From Balneolaceae bacterium (GTDB lineage Bacteria; Bacteroidota; Rhodothermia; Balneolales; Balneolaceae), in the NCBI GenBank assembly GCA_017795005.1, contig CP051242.1:1302001-1366000 (forward strand): 64,000 nt of DNA, read 5' to 3'. Under the pieces are notes generated by a model. The model had not been told where the DNA came from. It did not search any database and saw only the letters and a list, made by a program, of their open reading frames with translations. A program made the position numbers and the translations under genes. Shown here piece by piece: positions 44,002 through 52,679 of the stretch; the first letter of the stretch is position 1; every line of letters begins with the position of its first letter.

Positions 44002-46680
44002 GTGATACTAATACACATGAAATGGGAAGCACCCCTAAAAGAAATTGTAAATGGATATTATAAGGTGCAGATTGGACTTAGTAGTTTTCTATATTATGTA
44101 CTAATCAAAGAAATAAAGTCAGCCACAGTTTTGCTCATAAAGCAATTTTTACTGTCATTTTTAATAATTCTCACTTTTAGCCAACAAGCACTAAGAGCAC
44201 AGCAATTTACTGTTGCTCCAGAATCGGGTTTTTACAATGATTCTTTAATTGTTGAAGCTATTTTTGATAATAGTCTGATCGTTTATTATTCAGTAGATGG
44301 TTCACTGCCTGATACATCTGATTTTTTTTACAAGAATCCGGTAACTATCAGAAATACTAAAGCAATTCGGTTTGTTGGGTATACTTCAGACTTTCAAGAT
44401 ACCATTTATATAAACAGATCTTATTTTATAAATGAGGGCACTGAACTTCCCGTATTTTCTATTATTACAGATCCCGATAATTTATTTTCAGCTGAAAGAG
44501 GAATTTATGTAGAAGGTATAAATGGTATTCCGGGATATTGTCGGGAAACTCCTAAAAACTGGAATCAGGATTGGGAGCGTCCGGCTTACTTTGAGTTTTT
44601 TGAGAAAGATAGGAGTGAAGGATTTAAAATTCATGCAGGTATTAAAATCGGGGGAGGTTGTACCCGGTTATACGACCAGAAATCGTTGGACATTTTTTTC
44701 AGAAGTGAATATGGAGCCAGTAAACTGGATTATCCGGTTTTTGAAGACAAACCTTTCAAAGAATTTGACCGTCTTGCATTAAGAAGTGGGGGACAGGACT
44801 GGTACAGAGCTCTTATCAGGAATGCAGCTGCACAATCAATTGTAAAAAACAGAATGGACCTTGGTTATCAGGCTTTTAAACCTGTAGTAGTTTTTATCAA
44901 TGGAGAATACTGGGGTATACACATGCTCAGGGAGAAACAAAATGAGGATTTTATAGAGTCGAATTATGGCTTTGATGAAAATGAATTAGATATACTTAGT
45001 GGTGGTAGTGCTAATGTTAAAGAAGGAAGCGCAGATCATTACAATGCAATGTTAGATTATATCCGGGAGAACGATATTTCTGAGAAGGAGCATTATGATT
45101 GGGTTTCCACTCAGATGGACATTGACCAGTATATCGATTATTACATCGCCCAGATTTACATGGCAAACGGTGATTGGCCTGCAAATAACATCATTTTATG
45201 GAGACCACAGCAACCTAATGGAAAATGGAAATGGTTGATGTATGATGTGGATATGTCGATGGGAAGTCATTCCAGAGGAGTATCGAGTACAAATATCCTG
45301 AAAAAACTTACTACAACAACAAGCACTCCTTATGAAAGCCCTCCAACGGCTACTTTTTTGTTTCGAAACCTGATTAAGAATCAGGAGTTTGTGAACACAT
45401 TAATTCAAAGATACAGTATGCATATGCACAGCACTTTTAAACCGGAAAGAATGCAGTTCTTTGTAGATAGTGTCGCAGCTATTATCGAATCAGAGATACC
45501 TGCACATGGTGCCAGATGGGAAAAATCTATGTCTTTGGGCTCAGGGATGAATTGGGAAAAACATCTTAACCTGATAAAAAACTTTATTGATCAACGACCG
45601 GTTATGGCAAGATCTCATCTATACGATTTATTTGATTTGGTAAGGCTACATAGTGTGAAAACGAATATTGAACCGACCGGAGCAGGTGAAGTATTTATAG
45701 AAGGAGTCAGAGCAGATGAACTTGAATATGGATTAATTTATCAAACGGTTCCCTTTGAACTTAAAGCAGCGGCCAAACCGGGATATACCTTTACAGGCTG
45801 GAGTGGAGATGTCACAGGATCAGAGCATTCGAAAGAGCTTAGCATTACAAAAAACTCTGTACTCACCGCTCATTTTAAGAGAAATGAAATAACCATATCA
45901 GGAGTGGTTATTAATGAAATCAATTATCGCTCTGCTGATACCTTTAATCCTGAGGATTGGGTGGAGTTTTATAATAACTCTGGACAGGTAGTAGATATGT
46001 CCGGATGGTATTTTTCGGATTCGGATAATACTCATCGGTTTACTTTTCGGGAAGGAACCATTCTTGATCCGGATTCTTATTTAGTGCTTACCCAGGATAG
46101 TTCTTTATTCAGTCCATTATTTCCTGAGGTTCAGAACAGAATCGGGGATATGGACTTTGGGTTATCGGGAGATGGAGAGTTAGTCAGACTATTCGACGAA
46201 TCAGGAAATATTATTGATGAGCTGACTTATAATGATAAATCTCCCTGGCCCATAGAACCAGATGGATTAGGTGCAACGCTTTCCTTATCTAATCCGGGTT
46301 TTGATAATTCCAAAGGTAAAAACTGGGCGGCCTCCAATGGAAATGGGACTCCCGGAAGAATGAATGAAGGTATTTTTGTAGGCAATGAAAGTAAAAATGA
46401 ATACAATGACCGTGCAACAGGGGTGAGCCTTTATCAAAATTACCCGAATCCATTTAATCCTGAAACAATCATAGAATATAATCTGGGTCAACCTATGTTT
46501 ATTAAACTAAGCATTTTTGATTTGCAGGGAAGAGAAGTAGCAATCATTGAACAAGGAAGGAAGTCATCGGGATTACATCAGTCAATCTGGAACGCGTCCG
46601 AATTCGCTTCTGGAGTATATTTTTACAGACTTGAAGCGAATGGTTTATTTATAAATCGAAAACTTACGTTGATTAAATAG
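44002..46680 (+). CDS. CotH-kinase/lamin-tail protein with T9SS sorting tail
   Basis: Modules in order: a signal peptide, a chitobiase-C-like bridge (VYYSVDGSLPD, about 95), a CotH kinase domain (about 145-540, with WGIHMLREKQNEDF and LMYDVDMSMG), an InlB-like repeat (PGYTFTGWSGDV), a lamin tail domain (about 630-740), and a T9SS type A tail (about 805-892, YQNYPNPFNPE). The start is uncertain. GTG 44002 and ATG 44017 leave about 45 extra residues, whereas TTG 44131 begins an ideal signal peptide (MLIKQFLLSFLIIL). CotH-domain proteins phosphorylate protein or surface targets. As T9SS cargo this one would be surface or secreted. It is divergent from the cytochrome peroxidase gene. Confidence 0.88.
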   Translation: MILIHMKWEAPLKEIVNGYYKVQIGLSSFLYYVLIKEIKSATVLLIKQFLLSFLIILTFSQQALRAQQFTVAPESGFYNDSLIVEAIFDNSLIVYYSVDGSLPDTSDFFYKNPVTIRNTKAIRFVGYTSDFQDTIYINRSYFINEGTELPVFSIITDPDNLFSAERGIYVEGINGIPGYCRETPKNWNQDWERPAYFEFFEKDRSEGFKIHAGIKIGGGCTRLYDQKSLDIFFRSEYGASKLDYPVFEDKPFKEFDRLALRSGGQDWYRALIRNAAAQSIVKNRMDLGYQAFKPVVVFINGEYWGIHMLREKQNEDFIESNYGFDENELDILSGGSANVKEGSADHYNAMLDYIRENDISEKEHYDWVSTQMDIDQYIDYYIAQIYMANGDWPANNIILWRPQQPNGKWKWLMYDVDMSMGSHSRGVSSTNILKKLTTTTSTPYESPPTATFLFRNLIKNQEFVNTLIQRYSMHMHSTFKPERMQFFVDSVAAIIESEIPAHGARWEKSMSLGSGMNWEKHLNLIKNFIDQRPVMARSHLYDLFDLVRLHSVKTNIEPTGAGEVFIEGVRADELEYGLIYQTVPFELKAAAKPGYTFTGWSGDVTGSEHSKELSITKNSVLTAHFKRNEITISGVVINEINYRSADTFNPEDWVEFYNNSGQVVDMSGWYFSDSDNTHRFTFREGTILDPDSYLVLTQDSSLFSPLFPEVQNRIGDMDFGLSGDGELVRLFDESGNIIDELTYNDKSPWPIEPDGLGATLSLSNPGFDNSKGKNWAASNGNGTPGRMNEGIFVGNESKNEYNDRATGVSLYQNYPNPFNPETIIEYNLGQPMFIKLSIFDLQGREVAIIEQGRKSSGLHQSIWNASEFASGVYFYRLEANGLFINRKLTLIK

Positions 46681-46688
46681 TCTGAGTT

Positions 46689-47171
46689 TTAAGAATCAGC
46701 GTTTTTTAAACTATCCGGATATACTATAGGTCGAAGTTCAGCAAACCAGTTGATGAGTAGCTCTCTTTGTTCCCAGGTAAGACGGGCTTCTGAATGTCCC
46801 CAGGTGTAGGAGGGAAGGGGCATTTCTTCGGTTTCGGTGTATTCAATTCCTTCTTCCAGTTTATGATCAGCTCTTCTTGGACTATAGGTGCCAAACTCAG
46901 AGAAATTTAATTCACTTCTGCCATGATCAATATGATCGTCAATCCACCACCCAAAAGGCTGAGTGTATGTGTACCACGGATATTTAGTCTCATAGGAGTG
47001 ACAATCGTAACAAGCCACTTTCAGTATCTGTGCAACTTCTTCGGAAGGTGGATACATGTTCATGAAGTCCTGAGTAGCATCATACTCAGGATTGGTTTTA
47101 TCAATTTGAAAAAATTGAAGAATTAGAAGTGCTGCTGCAAGTCCGAGAAGAATTTTTTTGAGCATGATCAT
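46689..47171 (-). CDS. haem-binding domain protein (Haem_bd), exported
   Basis: The 160-residue protein has an N-terminal membrane/signal segment (about 1-22) and a single CxxCH site (CYDCH). Conserved features of the Haem_bd family follow: SYETKYPWYTYTQPFGWWIDDHIDHGR, here visible in parts, and a C-terminal LTWEQRELLINWF. It is a small periplasmic c-type cytochrome-like protein of unknown partner. It converges with the CotH gene 8 bases away. Start at 47171 or the second ATG two codons later cannot be told apart. Confidence 0.88.
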   Translation of the reverse strand: MIMLKKILLGLAAALLILQFFQIDKTNPEYDATQDFMNMYPPSEEVAQILKVACYDCHSYETKYPWYTYTQPFGWWIDDHIDHGRSELNFSEFGTYSPRRADHKLEEGIEYTETEEMPLPSYTWGHSEARLTWEQRELLINWFAELRPIVYPDSLKNADS

Positions 47172-47208
47172 AATATTTGATTAACCATATATGCTTAAAT
47201 CAAACTAA

Positions 47209-48417
47209 TTAATCATTCCCTTTAGGTGTAAAAGATTGGATACCTGTTATTTCCCTTCCAAGAATCAACCCATGGATATCATAGGTACCTTCATAGGTAT
47301 TTACCGATTCCAGGTTCATCATATGATGGATAATTCGGTAATCTCCGGTAATTCCATTACCACCATGCATGTCACGGGCAATACGGGATATTTCCAATGC
47401 TTTACCACAATTGTTCCGTTTTGCAAGGGAAGTCATGGAAGGGTGGTCGCGACCTTCGTCTTTGAGTTTTCCTAAACGAAGTGCCAGCATCTGCATCGCT
47501 GTAATGTCAGTGAGCATATTGGCTAACTTGGTTTGGATAAGCTGATTTGCAGCCAATGGTTTCCCAAACTGTTTTCTATCTAGCACATACTGTCGTGCTT
47601 TCTGGTAGCAGAATTCTGCAGCGCCAATCGTTCCCCAGGAAATTCCATAACGAGCGCTGTTTAAGCACATGAACGGCCCTTTCAATCCACGGATATCAGG
47701 GAATACATTTTCATCGGGAATAAATACATCATCAAAAACCAATTCGCCGGTTTCAGAGGCTCGCAAACTCATTTTGTATTTAGTGTGAGGGGCAGTAAAA
47801 CCTTTCATACCTTTTTCAACCAGAAAACCACGAATAACTCCTTCATCCTCTTTCGATTCTTTTGCTTTGGCCCAAACAACGGCAACATCAGCAATAGGAG
47901 AGTTGGTAATCCACATTTTAGCTCCGTTCATTTTCCAACCACCATCAACCTTTACAGCAGCGGTAACCATCGAGCCAGGATCAGAACCGTGATCAGGTTC
48001 GGTCAGACCAAAGCACCCGATAATTTCTCCTGAAGCCAGACGAGGTATGAATCGGTGTTTTTGTTCTTCAGTGCCAAAAATTGAAATAGGATACATCACC
48101 AACGAGGATTGCACACTCATAAAAGAGCGGTACCCGGAATCGACCCGTTCAACTTCACGCGCAACTAACCCATAAGCGGTATAACTGGCTCCGGCGCCAC
48201 CATATTCCTCGGGAATATTAATACCAAGCAATCCCATTTCGCCCATTTCTTTGGCGATATCCTGATCAAAATATTCTTCGGTATTTCCTTTTAATGCACG
48301 TGGTTCAAGATTCGCCTGAGCATAATCTCTGGCAGTTTCCATAATCAAACGATCTTCTTCATTCAATTCAGATTCAAAAAGAAGAGCATCGTCTATATTA
48401 AACAGGTTTTTGGACAT
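47209..48417 (-). CDS. gcdH: glutaryl-CoA dehydrogenase-type acyl-CoA dehydrogenase
   Basis: The 402-residue flavoprotein matches the GcdH subgroup. CFGLTEPDHGSDPGSM near 133-148 and the C-terminal NTYEGTYDIHGLILGREITG are diagnostic, and the Glu in TYEGT is the catalytic base. It oxidises glutaryl-CoA with decarboxylation to crotonyl-CoA, or a related substrate, passing electrons to ETF. The neighbouring Etf and FixCX genes are the obvious electron acceptors. It lies in the same orientation as the second dehydrogenase and the Etf genes, with a structured spacer of 135 bases upstream. Confidence 0.9.
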   Translation of the reverse strand: MSKNLFNIDDALLFESELNEEDRLIMETARDYAQANLEPRALKGNTEEYFDQDIAKEMGEMGLLGINIPEEYGGAGASYTAYGLVAREVERVDSGYRSFMSVQSSLVMYPISIFGTEEQKHRFIPRLASGEIIGCFGLTEPDHGSDPGSMVTAAVKVDGGWKMNGAKMWITNSPIADVAVVWAKAKESKEDEGVIRGFLVEKGMKGFTAPHTKYKMSLRASETGELVFDDVFIPDENVFPDIRGLKGPFMCLNSARYGISWGTIGAAEFCYQKARQYVLDRKQFGKPLAANQLIQTKLANMLTDITAMQMLALRLGKLKDEGRDHPSMTSLAKRNNCGKALEISRIARDMHGGNGITGDYRIIHHMMNLESVNTYEGTYDIHGLILGREITGIQSFTPKGND

Positions 48418-48487
48418 TTAATTTGGCTTTTTAGAATTTTGAAGAATGGTAAGGAAAGTGGAGTTCTTTTTGTAGTCTGAATAATGA

Positions 48488-48556
48488 TTAATGTTAAATG
48501 CTCAATGTTAAATCAGTTTCCAATTTAACATTGAGCACTAAGAATTTTAACATTAA
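48488..48556. repeat. two-tier inverted repeat in the gcdH/acd spacer
   Basis: TGCTCAATGTTAAAT (48499-48513) pairs perfectly with 48523-48537. TTAATGTTAAA (48488-48498) pairs with 48546-48556, which overlaps the stop codon of the next gene. Each arm also holds direct copies of AATGTTAAA. There is no T-run. Confidence 0.7.
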
Positions 48557-49725
48557 GAAAGAGTTTTCTTTAGCTCCCGGGCAATGATTAGTCGTTGTAC
48601 CTCAGAAGTTCCTTCACCAATAGTCATAAGTTTTGAGTCGCGCAGGAATCGTTCAACATGGTATTCTTTGGTGTATCCATATCCGCCATGAATTTGAACT
48701 GCTTCAAGAGCCGCTCTTACCGAAAGTTCAGAAGCGAATAATTTAGCCATTGATGCTTCAGTCGTATAAGGTTTTCCCTGATCTTTTAGAGTAGCTGCTC
48801 TCCAAACGAGTAATCGTGCTGCATCAATCTCCGTGGCCATATCTACCAGTTTACCTTCAATGTATTGGTTGTCTCCAATAGGCTTTCCAAACTGTTTTCT
48901 TTCCTGAGAATATTTCAGGGATTCTTCTAACGCACCACGTGCAATACCAACTGAAAGAGCTGCGATACCAACTCTACCTCCGTCAAGAACTTTCATCGTA
49001 TCAATAAAGCCCATTCCTTCTTCGCCCAGGAGATTTTCTGCCGGGACTTTAACATTCTCAAAAATTACTTCAGTTGTATCAGAGGAATTCATTCCAAGCT
49101 TATGCATTCCAGGACCTGATTTTACTCCTTCCCAACTGCCCTCTACAATAAAGCCACTAATTCCTTTGGTATCTTTTTCAGGGTCTGTTTTTGCAAGAAC
49201 TACATACGTGTCGCCAACGGAACCTTGTGTAATAAAAATCTTAGATCCGTTAAGAACCCAGTGATCACCTTCTTTAACAGCAGTCGTTTTCATTCCCGAA
49301 GCATCACTTCCTGATCCGGGTTCGGTTAAACACCAGGCACCAAGCTTTTCACCGGAACATAATTCCGGCATATACTTTACTTTTTGCTCATGATTACCCG
49401 CAATAGCGATATGTCCGGTTCCTAATGAGGTATGAGAAGCAACAGTAAGGGCAAGGGAGGCATCCCATCGTGCAATTTCTTCGATAGCGAGACAGAAACT
49501 CAAGGTATCAAAACCAGAGCCGCCGTATTGTTCGGAATGATAGATTCCCAGCATGCCCATTTCTCCGAGCTGTTTTACAATCTCCATGGGGAATTCTTTG
49601 CTGTTATCGCGTTCCATTACACTTGGTGCGACATGACGTTCTACAAAATCTTTTACGCTGTCTCGGATCATTTTCTGATCTTCATTCAATTCAAAAGAAA
49701 GATTGTTCTGACTCATTACTTCCAT
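48553..49725 (-). CDS. acyl-CoA dehydrogenase (short/branched-chain type)
   Basis: The 390-residue enzyme has the standard layout: N-terminal helical domain, [18 protein letters not shown] (about 130-150, flavin/substrate loop), [13 protein letters not shown], and a C-terminal helical domain. This contains [20 protein letters not shown] and a [18 protein letters not shown] end, where the Glu in GEGTSE is the likely base. It is of the butyryl/short-chain or isovaleryl type; the substrate cannot be fixed. ATG 49716 (MSQNNLSF) is an alternative start three codons in. Electrons go to EtfAB, encoded just upstream. Confidence 0.93.
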   Translation of the reverse strand: MEVMSQNNLSFELNEDQKMIRDSVKDFVERHVAPSVMERDNSKEFPMEIVKQLGEMGMLGIYHSEQYGGSGFDTLSFCLAIEEIARWDASLALTVASHTSLGTGHIAIAGNHEQKVKYMPELCSGEKLGAWCLTEPGSGSDASGMKTTAVKEGDHWVLNGSKIFITQGSVGDTYVVLAKTDPEKDTKGISGFIVEGSWEGVKSGPGMHKLGMNSSDTTEVIFENVKVPAENLLGEEGMGFIDTMKVLDGGRVGIAALSVGIARGALEESLKYSQERKQFGKPIGDNQYIEGKLVDMATEIDAARLLVWRAATLKDQGKPYTTEASMAKLFASELSVRAALEAVQIHGGYGYTKEYHVERFLRDSKLMTIGEGTSEVQRLIIARELKKTLS

Positions 49726-49780
49726 TATTATTTCTTTAATAGTTATAAGTTCACAGAGTACATAGACTTTAAATAATATT

Positions 49781-49812
49781 CAGTGCCTCAGTGCCTCAGT
49801 GCCTCAGTGCTT
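49781..49812. repeat. 8-bp microsatellite, four copies
   Basis: CAGTGCCT is repeated at 49781, 49789 and 49797, with a fourth copy ending TT (CAGTGCTT) at 49805. It sits between the acyl-CoA dehydrogenase start and fixX end and could change length by slippage. Confidence 0.9.
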
Positions 49813-49823
49813 CTGTTCCTTTC

Positions 49824-50126
49824 TTATCCAAAGTTCCAGTTTATTCCACGACCGATTTCCGGATCGGGATAATTCCAATCCACAGCGCCCTGGTCACAGG
49901 CATACATGCAGGTTCCGCACTCGATACAGTCCTCCACCTGGAAATGTACCTCGTTGTTTTCGTCCATGGTGTAGCAGTTTGCCGGGCAGACCCATGTGGT
50001 GCATTTGTGAGGACATCCGGAATTGCAGATGTCGGTATCAACGATGATGTGAGGTTTAATTTCTGACTTCGCCTGATTTCGATAGCTAACCAAACCGAGG
50101 CGTTCACTTAACTTTAAAATTTTCAT
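49824..50126 (-). CDS. fixX: ferredoxin-like protein FixX
   Basis: The 100-residue protein matches FixX. Two cysteine clusters are visible: CNSGCPHKCTTWVCPANCY (about 34-52) and CIECGTCMYAC (about 67-77), which together can bind a 4Fe-4S cluster. FixX-like domains form the C-terminal part of ETF-quinone oxidoreductase in mitochondria, but here they are on a separate chain as in fixABCX. It probably passes electrons from FixC to quinone. It follows fixC after an 85-base structured gap. Confidence 0.92.
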   Translation of the reverse strand: MKILKLSERLGLVSYRNQAKSEIKPHIIVDTDICNSGCPHKCTTWVCPANCYTMDENNEVHFQVEDCIECGTCMYACDQGAVDWNYPDPEIGRGINWNFG

Positions 50127-50161
50127 AGTTTCGATTTTAAATAATGTTAAGCTGTTAGCAA

Positions 50162-50194
50162 TTAGCTTTTAGTTAGAACATAACTAAAAGCTAA
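50162..50194. repeat. perfect 14-bp inverted repeat between fixC and fixX
   Basis: TTAGCTTTTAGTTA (50162-50175) pairs exactly with 50181-50194 around GAACA. Degenerate outer copies of AGCTGTTAGC and its complement lie on either side. No T-run follows the minus-strand hairpin. Confidence 0.75.
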
Positions 50195-50211
50195 AGGCTT
50201 GCAGCTAATAG

Positions 50212-51537
50212 CTACAATGATTTCCTTGCTTTAAATCCTAATTGAAGGAGTTCCCATAGCGATGAATGACGTTTTATCGCTCCAAGCAACATTTTTTCAG
50301 ATTTTGGAGTAGGCTCATTTTTTATCGTGAAGAACTGGCGACCAAAATCACAAACCAGATTTGGAACCTTATTTTGCATGGTATCAGTATGAAGTAAATG
50401 AACAGCGTCCTGAAAATTTTTGATGTCTTTCATCACGTAGCTGTCATCCATTGCTATTCGGTACTCTTTCAATGTAGCAGAGGTGAAATCATTCTTTGCT
50501 TTTGCTTTTACAATGGTTTCAGCAGCAAGAATTCCGGAGCGCATTGCGTAATCCATTCCCTGTATAGCTTTTCCTGCATTCATCAATAAATTAGCAGCTT
50601 CACCGGCAATCAGAATTCCATCTTTATATAATTCTTTGGGCATAACTCTGGAATCTCCGGAAGAAACTACATGAGCTGAATATTCTACTACTTCACCACC
50701 TTTAATAGCGTCAGCGACGGTTGGGTGCTGTTTAAAGTGGTTTAATAGATCGTGAGGACTTCGTTTCTTTTCCCTCATATCTTTAATTCCAACTACCAGA
50801 CCAAGAGAAATGGTATCGCGGTTAGTGTATAAAAAGCCACCACCTTCTACCCCGTCTGTAGCCCAACCAACAAATTCATTACTCATACCGCTTAAACCAT
50901 TCAACTGAAATCGATCTTCCAGTACATGTTGGTCAAAACGAATAATCTCTTTAATGCCCGTTAGCATATGATCAGCGGGAACATATTTATCCTGTAAGCC
51001 AACCTGTCGGGTAAGAAGATTATTTACTCCTTCGGCAATAATTATAGAATCAGCATGAAACTCATCTTCACCCGTTTTAATCCCGACAGCTTTACTATTC
51101 TCCATAAGGACTTCATCCACTTTGATATTAGTGGCAATGAAAGAATCCATGGCAAAATCACTGGCATCAATTGCTTCCTGTACTTTTCCGGAAAGCCAGT
51201 TATCGAATTTAGAGCGTAGAACAACAACCCCTGAATAGGGAGTTTCATTGAAGTGTTTGGATTTGAAATCAAGTGAGAAGGTAGATTGCTTGTCCATGAA
51301 AGTAAGACGGCGGTGATTGATAAAACGCTCCCAGCCTCCGTCTTCCTCTTCCCAGTAATTAGGTACAAGCTTGGCAAGATCGCTTCCCCATAAAACACCA
51401 CCTGAAACATTCTTTGCTCCGGCAAACTCTCCTCTTTCGATGAGTAGAAATTTCATATTGTTTCGGGCAAGAGTCATAGCAGCTGCTAATCCAGCAACCC
51501 CACCACCTATTACTATACAATCAAATTTGTCTTCCAT
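50212..51537 (-). CDS. fixC: FixC/ETF-quinone oxidoreductase-like flavoprotein
   Basis: The 441-residue FAD protein starts with the Rossmann motif IVIGGGVAGLAAAMTLAR (about 8-25) and ends with typical FixC features. These include a GEAANLLMNAGKAIQGMDYAMRSG-like segment (about 300-325), seen here in parts, and no fused ferredoxin domain. It accepts electrons from EtfAB and reduces quinone with FixX. Length agrees with FixC. The order etfB-etfA-fixC-fixX is conserved for the bifurcating or quinone-linked EtfABCX complex. The start is 78 bases from etfA with a structured spacer. Confidence 0.93.
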   Translation of the reverse strand: MEDKFDCIVIGGGVAGLAAAMTLARNNMKFLLIERGEFAGAKNVSGGVLWGSDLAKLVPNYWEEEDGGWERFINHRRLTFMDKQSTFSLDFKSKHFNETPYSGVVVLRSKFDNWLSGKVQEAIDASDFAMDSFIATNIKVDEVLMENSKAVGIKTGEDEFHADSIIIAEGVNNLLTRQVGLQDKYVPADHMLTGIKEIIRFDQHVLEDRFQLNGLSGMSNEFVGWATDGVEGGGFLYTNRDTISLGLVVGIKDMREKKRSPHDLLNHFKQHPTVADAIKGGEVVEYSAHVVSSGDSRVMPKELYKDGILIAGEAANLLMNAGKAIQGMDYAMRSGILAAETIVKAKAKNDFTSATLKEYRIAMDDSYVMKDIKNFQDAVHLLHTDTMQNKVPNLVCDFGRQFFTIKNEPTPKSEKMLLGAIKRHSSLWELLQLGFKARKSL

Positions 51538-51545
51538 TTTCTAGC

Positions 51546-51610
51546 TTTGAGTTATGAGCGGTGAGAAGTGAGTTGAGGTCTCCCTCAAAACTCAAACCTC
51601 ATTGCTCAAA
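51546..51610. repeat. imperfect inverted repeat of GAG/CTC words between etfA and fixC
   Basis: The left part is rich in TGAG words (TTTGAGTTATGAG, GTGAGTTGAGG) and the right part in the complements (CCTCAAAACTCAAACCTC, GCTCAAAAC). Pairing is extensive but interrupted. It is the same style as the other spacers of this cluster. Confidence 0.6.
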
Positions 51611-51614
51611 ACTA

Positions 51615-52589
51615 TTACCCTTTAATCTTCTTCAATTCCTCGATAAACGGAGGTAGTACTTTGTACAAGTCTCCAACAATTCCATAATCAGCCACTTCAA
51701 AAATTGGAGCATCAGGATCTTTATTGATGGCAACAATCACTTTACTATTTGCCATACCTGCAACGTGTTGAATCGCTCCTGAAATTCCTATTGCTATATA
51801 CAGCTGAGGTGAAACAACTTTTCCGGTTTGACCAATTTGTAAACTTGGGTCATATACACCAGCTTCAGTCAAAGCTCTGGAAGCTCCGATTCCGGCATTT
51901 AATACGGAAGCCAGTTCTGAAATCAAATTTTTAGCTTCACCATCTTTTACACCACGACCTGCAGCAACTATACTTTCTGCTTCATTCAAGTCGATAGTAT
52001 CGCCAGTAGCTGAAATAATTTCTCTAAGTTTTGCCTTCAGCTCGTCCCGACTCATTGTGAAACCTATTGAAACAACCTCGGCAGTGGTTGGAGATTCAAC
52101 TAAATCGTAGGAACCAGATCGCACTGAAACTAAAATAGGGTTTCCTGAAACTTCCACATTCCCCACAACTTTAGCAGCCATAACAGGACGTTTTGCAGTT
52201 ACTCCACTACTTGATACATCAAAGGAAGAAACATCAGCGACAACACCGGCAGTTTTATTAGCGGCCAAAGCTCCTAAAATATCTTTTGTTCCTTCTGTAG
52301 ATGCGAATGCAACGACCTTAGGTTGAGCTGTTTCCATTACTTTTGAAAGTGCAGAAAGCAAAGGCGTATTTCTGTGTTGATCAAAAATTGGGTCTTCTAC
52401 AGTATAAATCTTTGAAGCACCATATTTTTGAACACTATCTGTATAAGAAGATGCAATTTGATCAATGATTACAGCTTCGCATGAAAGACCTTGAGCATCA
52501 GCAATTGCTTTGCTTCTGGATAATACTTCAAGTGATGATCGTTTAATTTTACCGTCTGAAATGGCAATATAGGTAAGTATTGAACTCAT
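51615..52589 (-). CDS. etfA: electron transfer flavoprotein alpha subunit
   Basis: The 324-residue protein has the EtfA C-terminal FAD domain. AAGRGVKDGEAKNLI (about 210-224), IGASRALTEAG, GQTGKVVSPQLYIAIGISG (about 256-274) and the closing INKDPDAPIFEVADYGIVGD are all diagnostic. It forms a heterodimer with EtfB that carries FAD and shuttles electrons from acyl-CoA dehydrogenases to FixC. The sequence does not settle whether the complex bifurcates electrons. It follows etfB after a 90-base spacer. Confidence 0.95.
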   Translation of the reverse strand: MSSILTYIAISDGKIKRSSLEVLSRSKAIADAQGLSCEAVIIDQIASSYTDSVQKYGASKIYTVEDPIFDQHRNTPLLSALSKVMETAQPKVVAFASTEGTKDILGALAANKTAGVVADVSSFDVSSSGVTAKRPVMAAKVVGNVEVSGNPILVSVRSGSYDLVESPTTAEVVSIGFTMSRDELKAKLREIISATGDTIDLNEAESIVAAGRGVKDGEAKNLISELASVLNAGIGASRALTEAGVYDPSLQIGQTGKVVSPQLYIAIGISGAIQHVAGMANSKVIVAINKDPDAPIFEVADYGIVGDLYKVLPPFIEELKKIKG

Positions 52590-52600
52590 TTTTCTTTTTT

Positions 52601-52677
52601 GAGCTATCAGTAATCAGCTTCTAGCGGTTAGTCTGTGCTTGTCTGGCCAACCGCTGAAAGCTAATAACTGAACGCTG
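52601..52677. repeat. imperfect inverted repeat between etfB and etfA
   Basis: CAGTAATCAGCTTCTAGCGG (from about 52608) is nearly the reverse complement of 52649-52668, which reads CCGCTGAAAGCTAATAACTG. The central loop contains tgtgcttgtctggc. It belongs to the same class as the neighbouring spacers. Confidence 0.65.
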
Positions 52678-52679
52678 AT

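Noticed and set aside
46675-46700. Short CTGA/TCAG hairpin between the CotH and haem genes as a terminator
   Set aside because: Four-base arms and no T-run; insufficient support.
49781-49812. Tandem 8-bp repeat considered as a CRISPR array
   Set aside because: Units are contiguous with no spacers and far too short; no cas genes are present.
49791-50066. Plus-strand frames over fixX
   Set aside because: They are opposite the cysteine codons of FixX and show no protein-like pattern.
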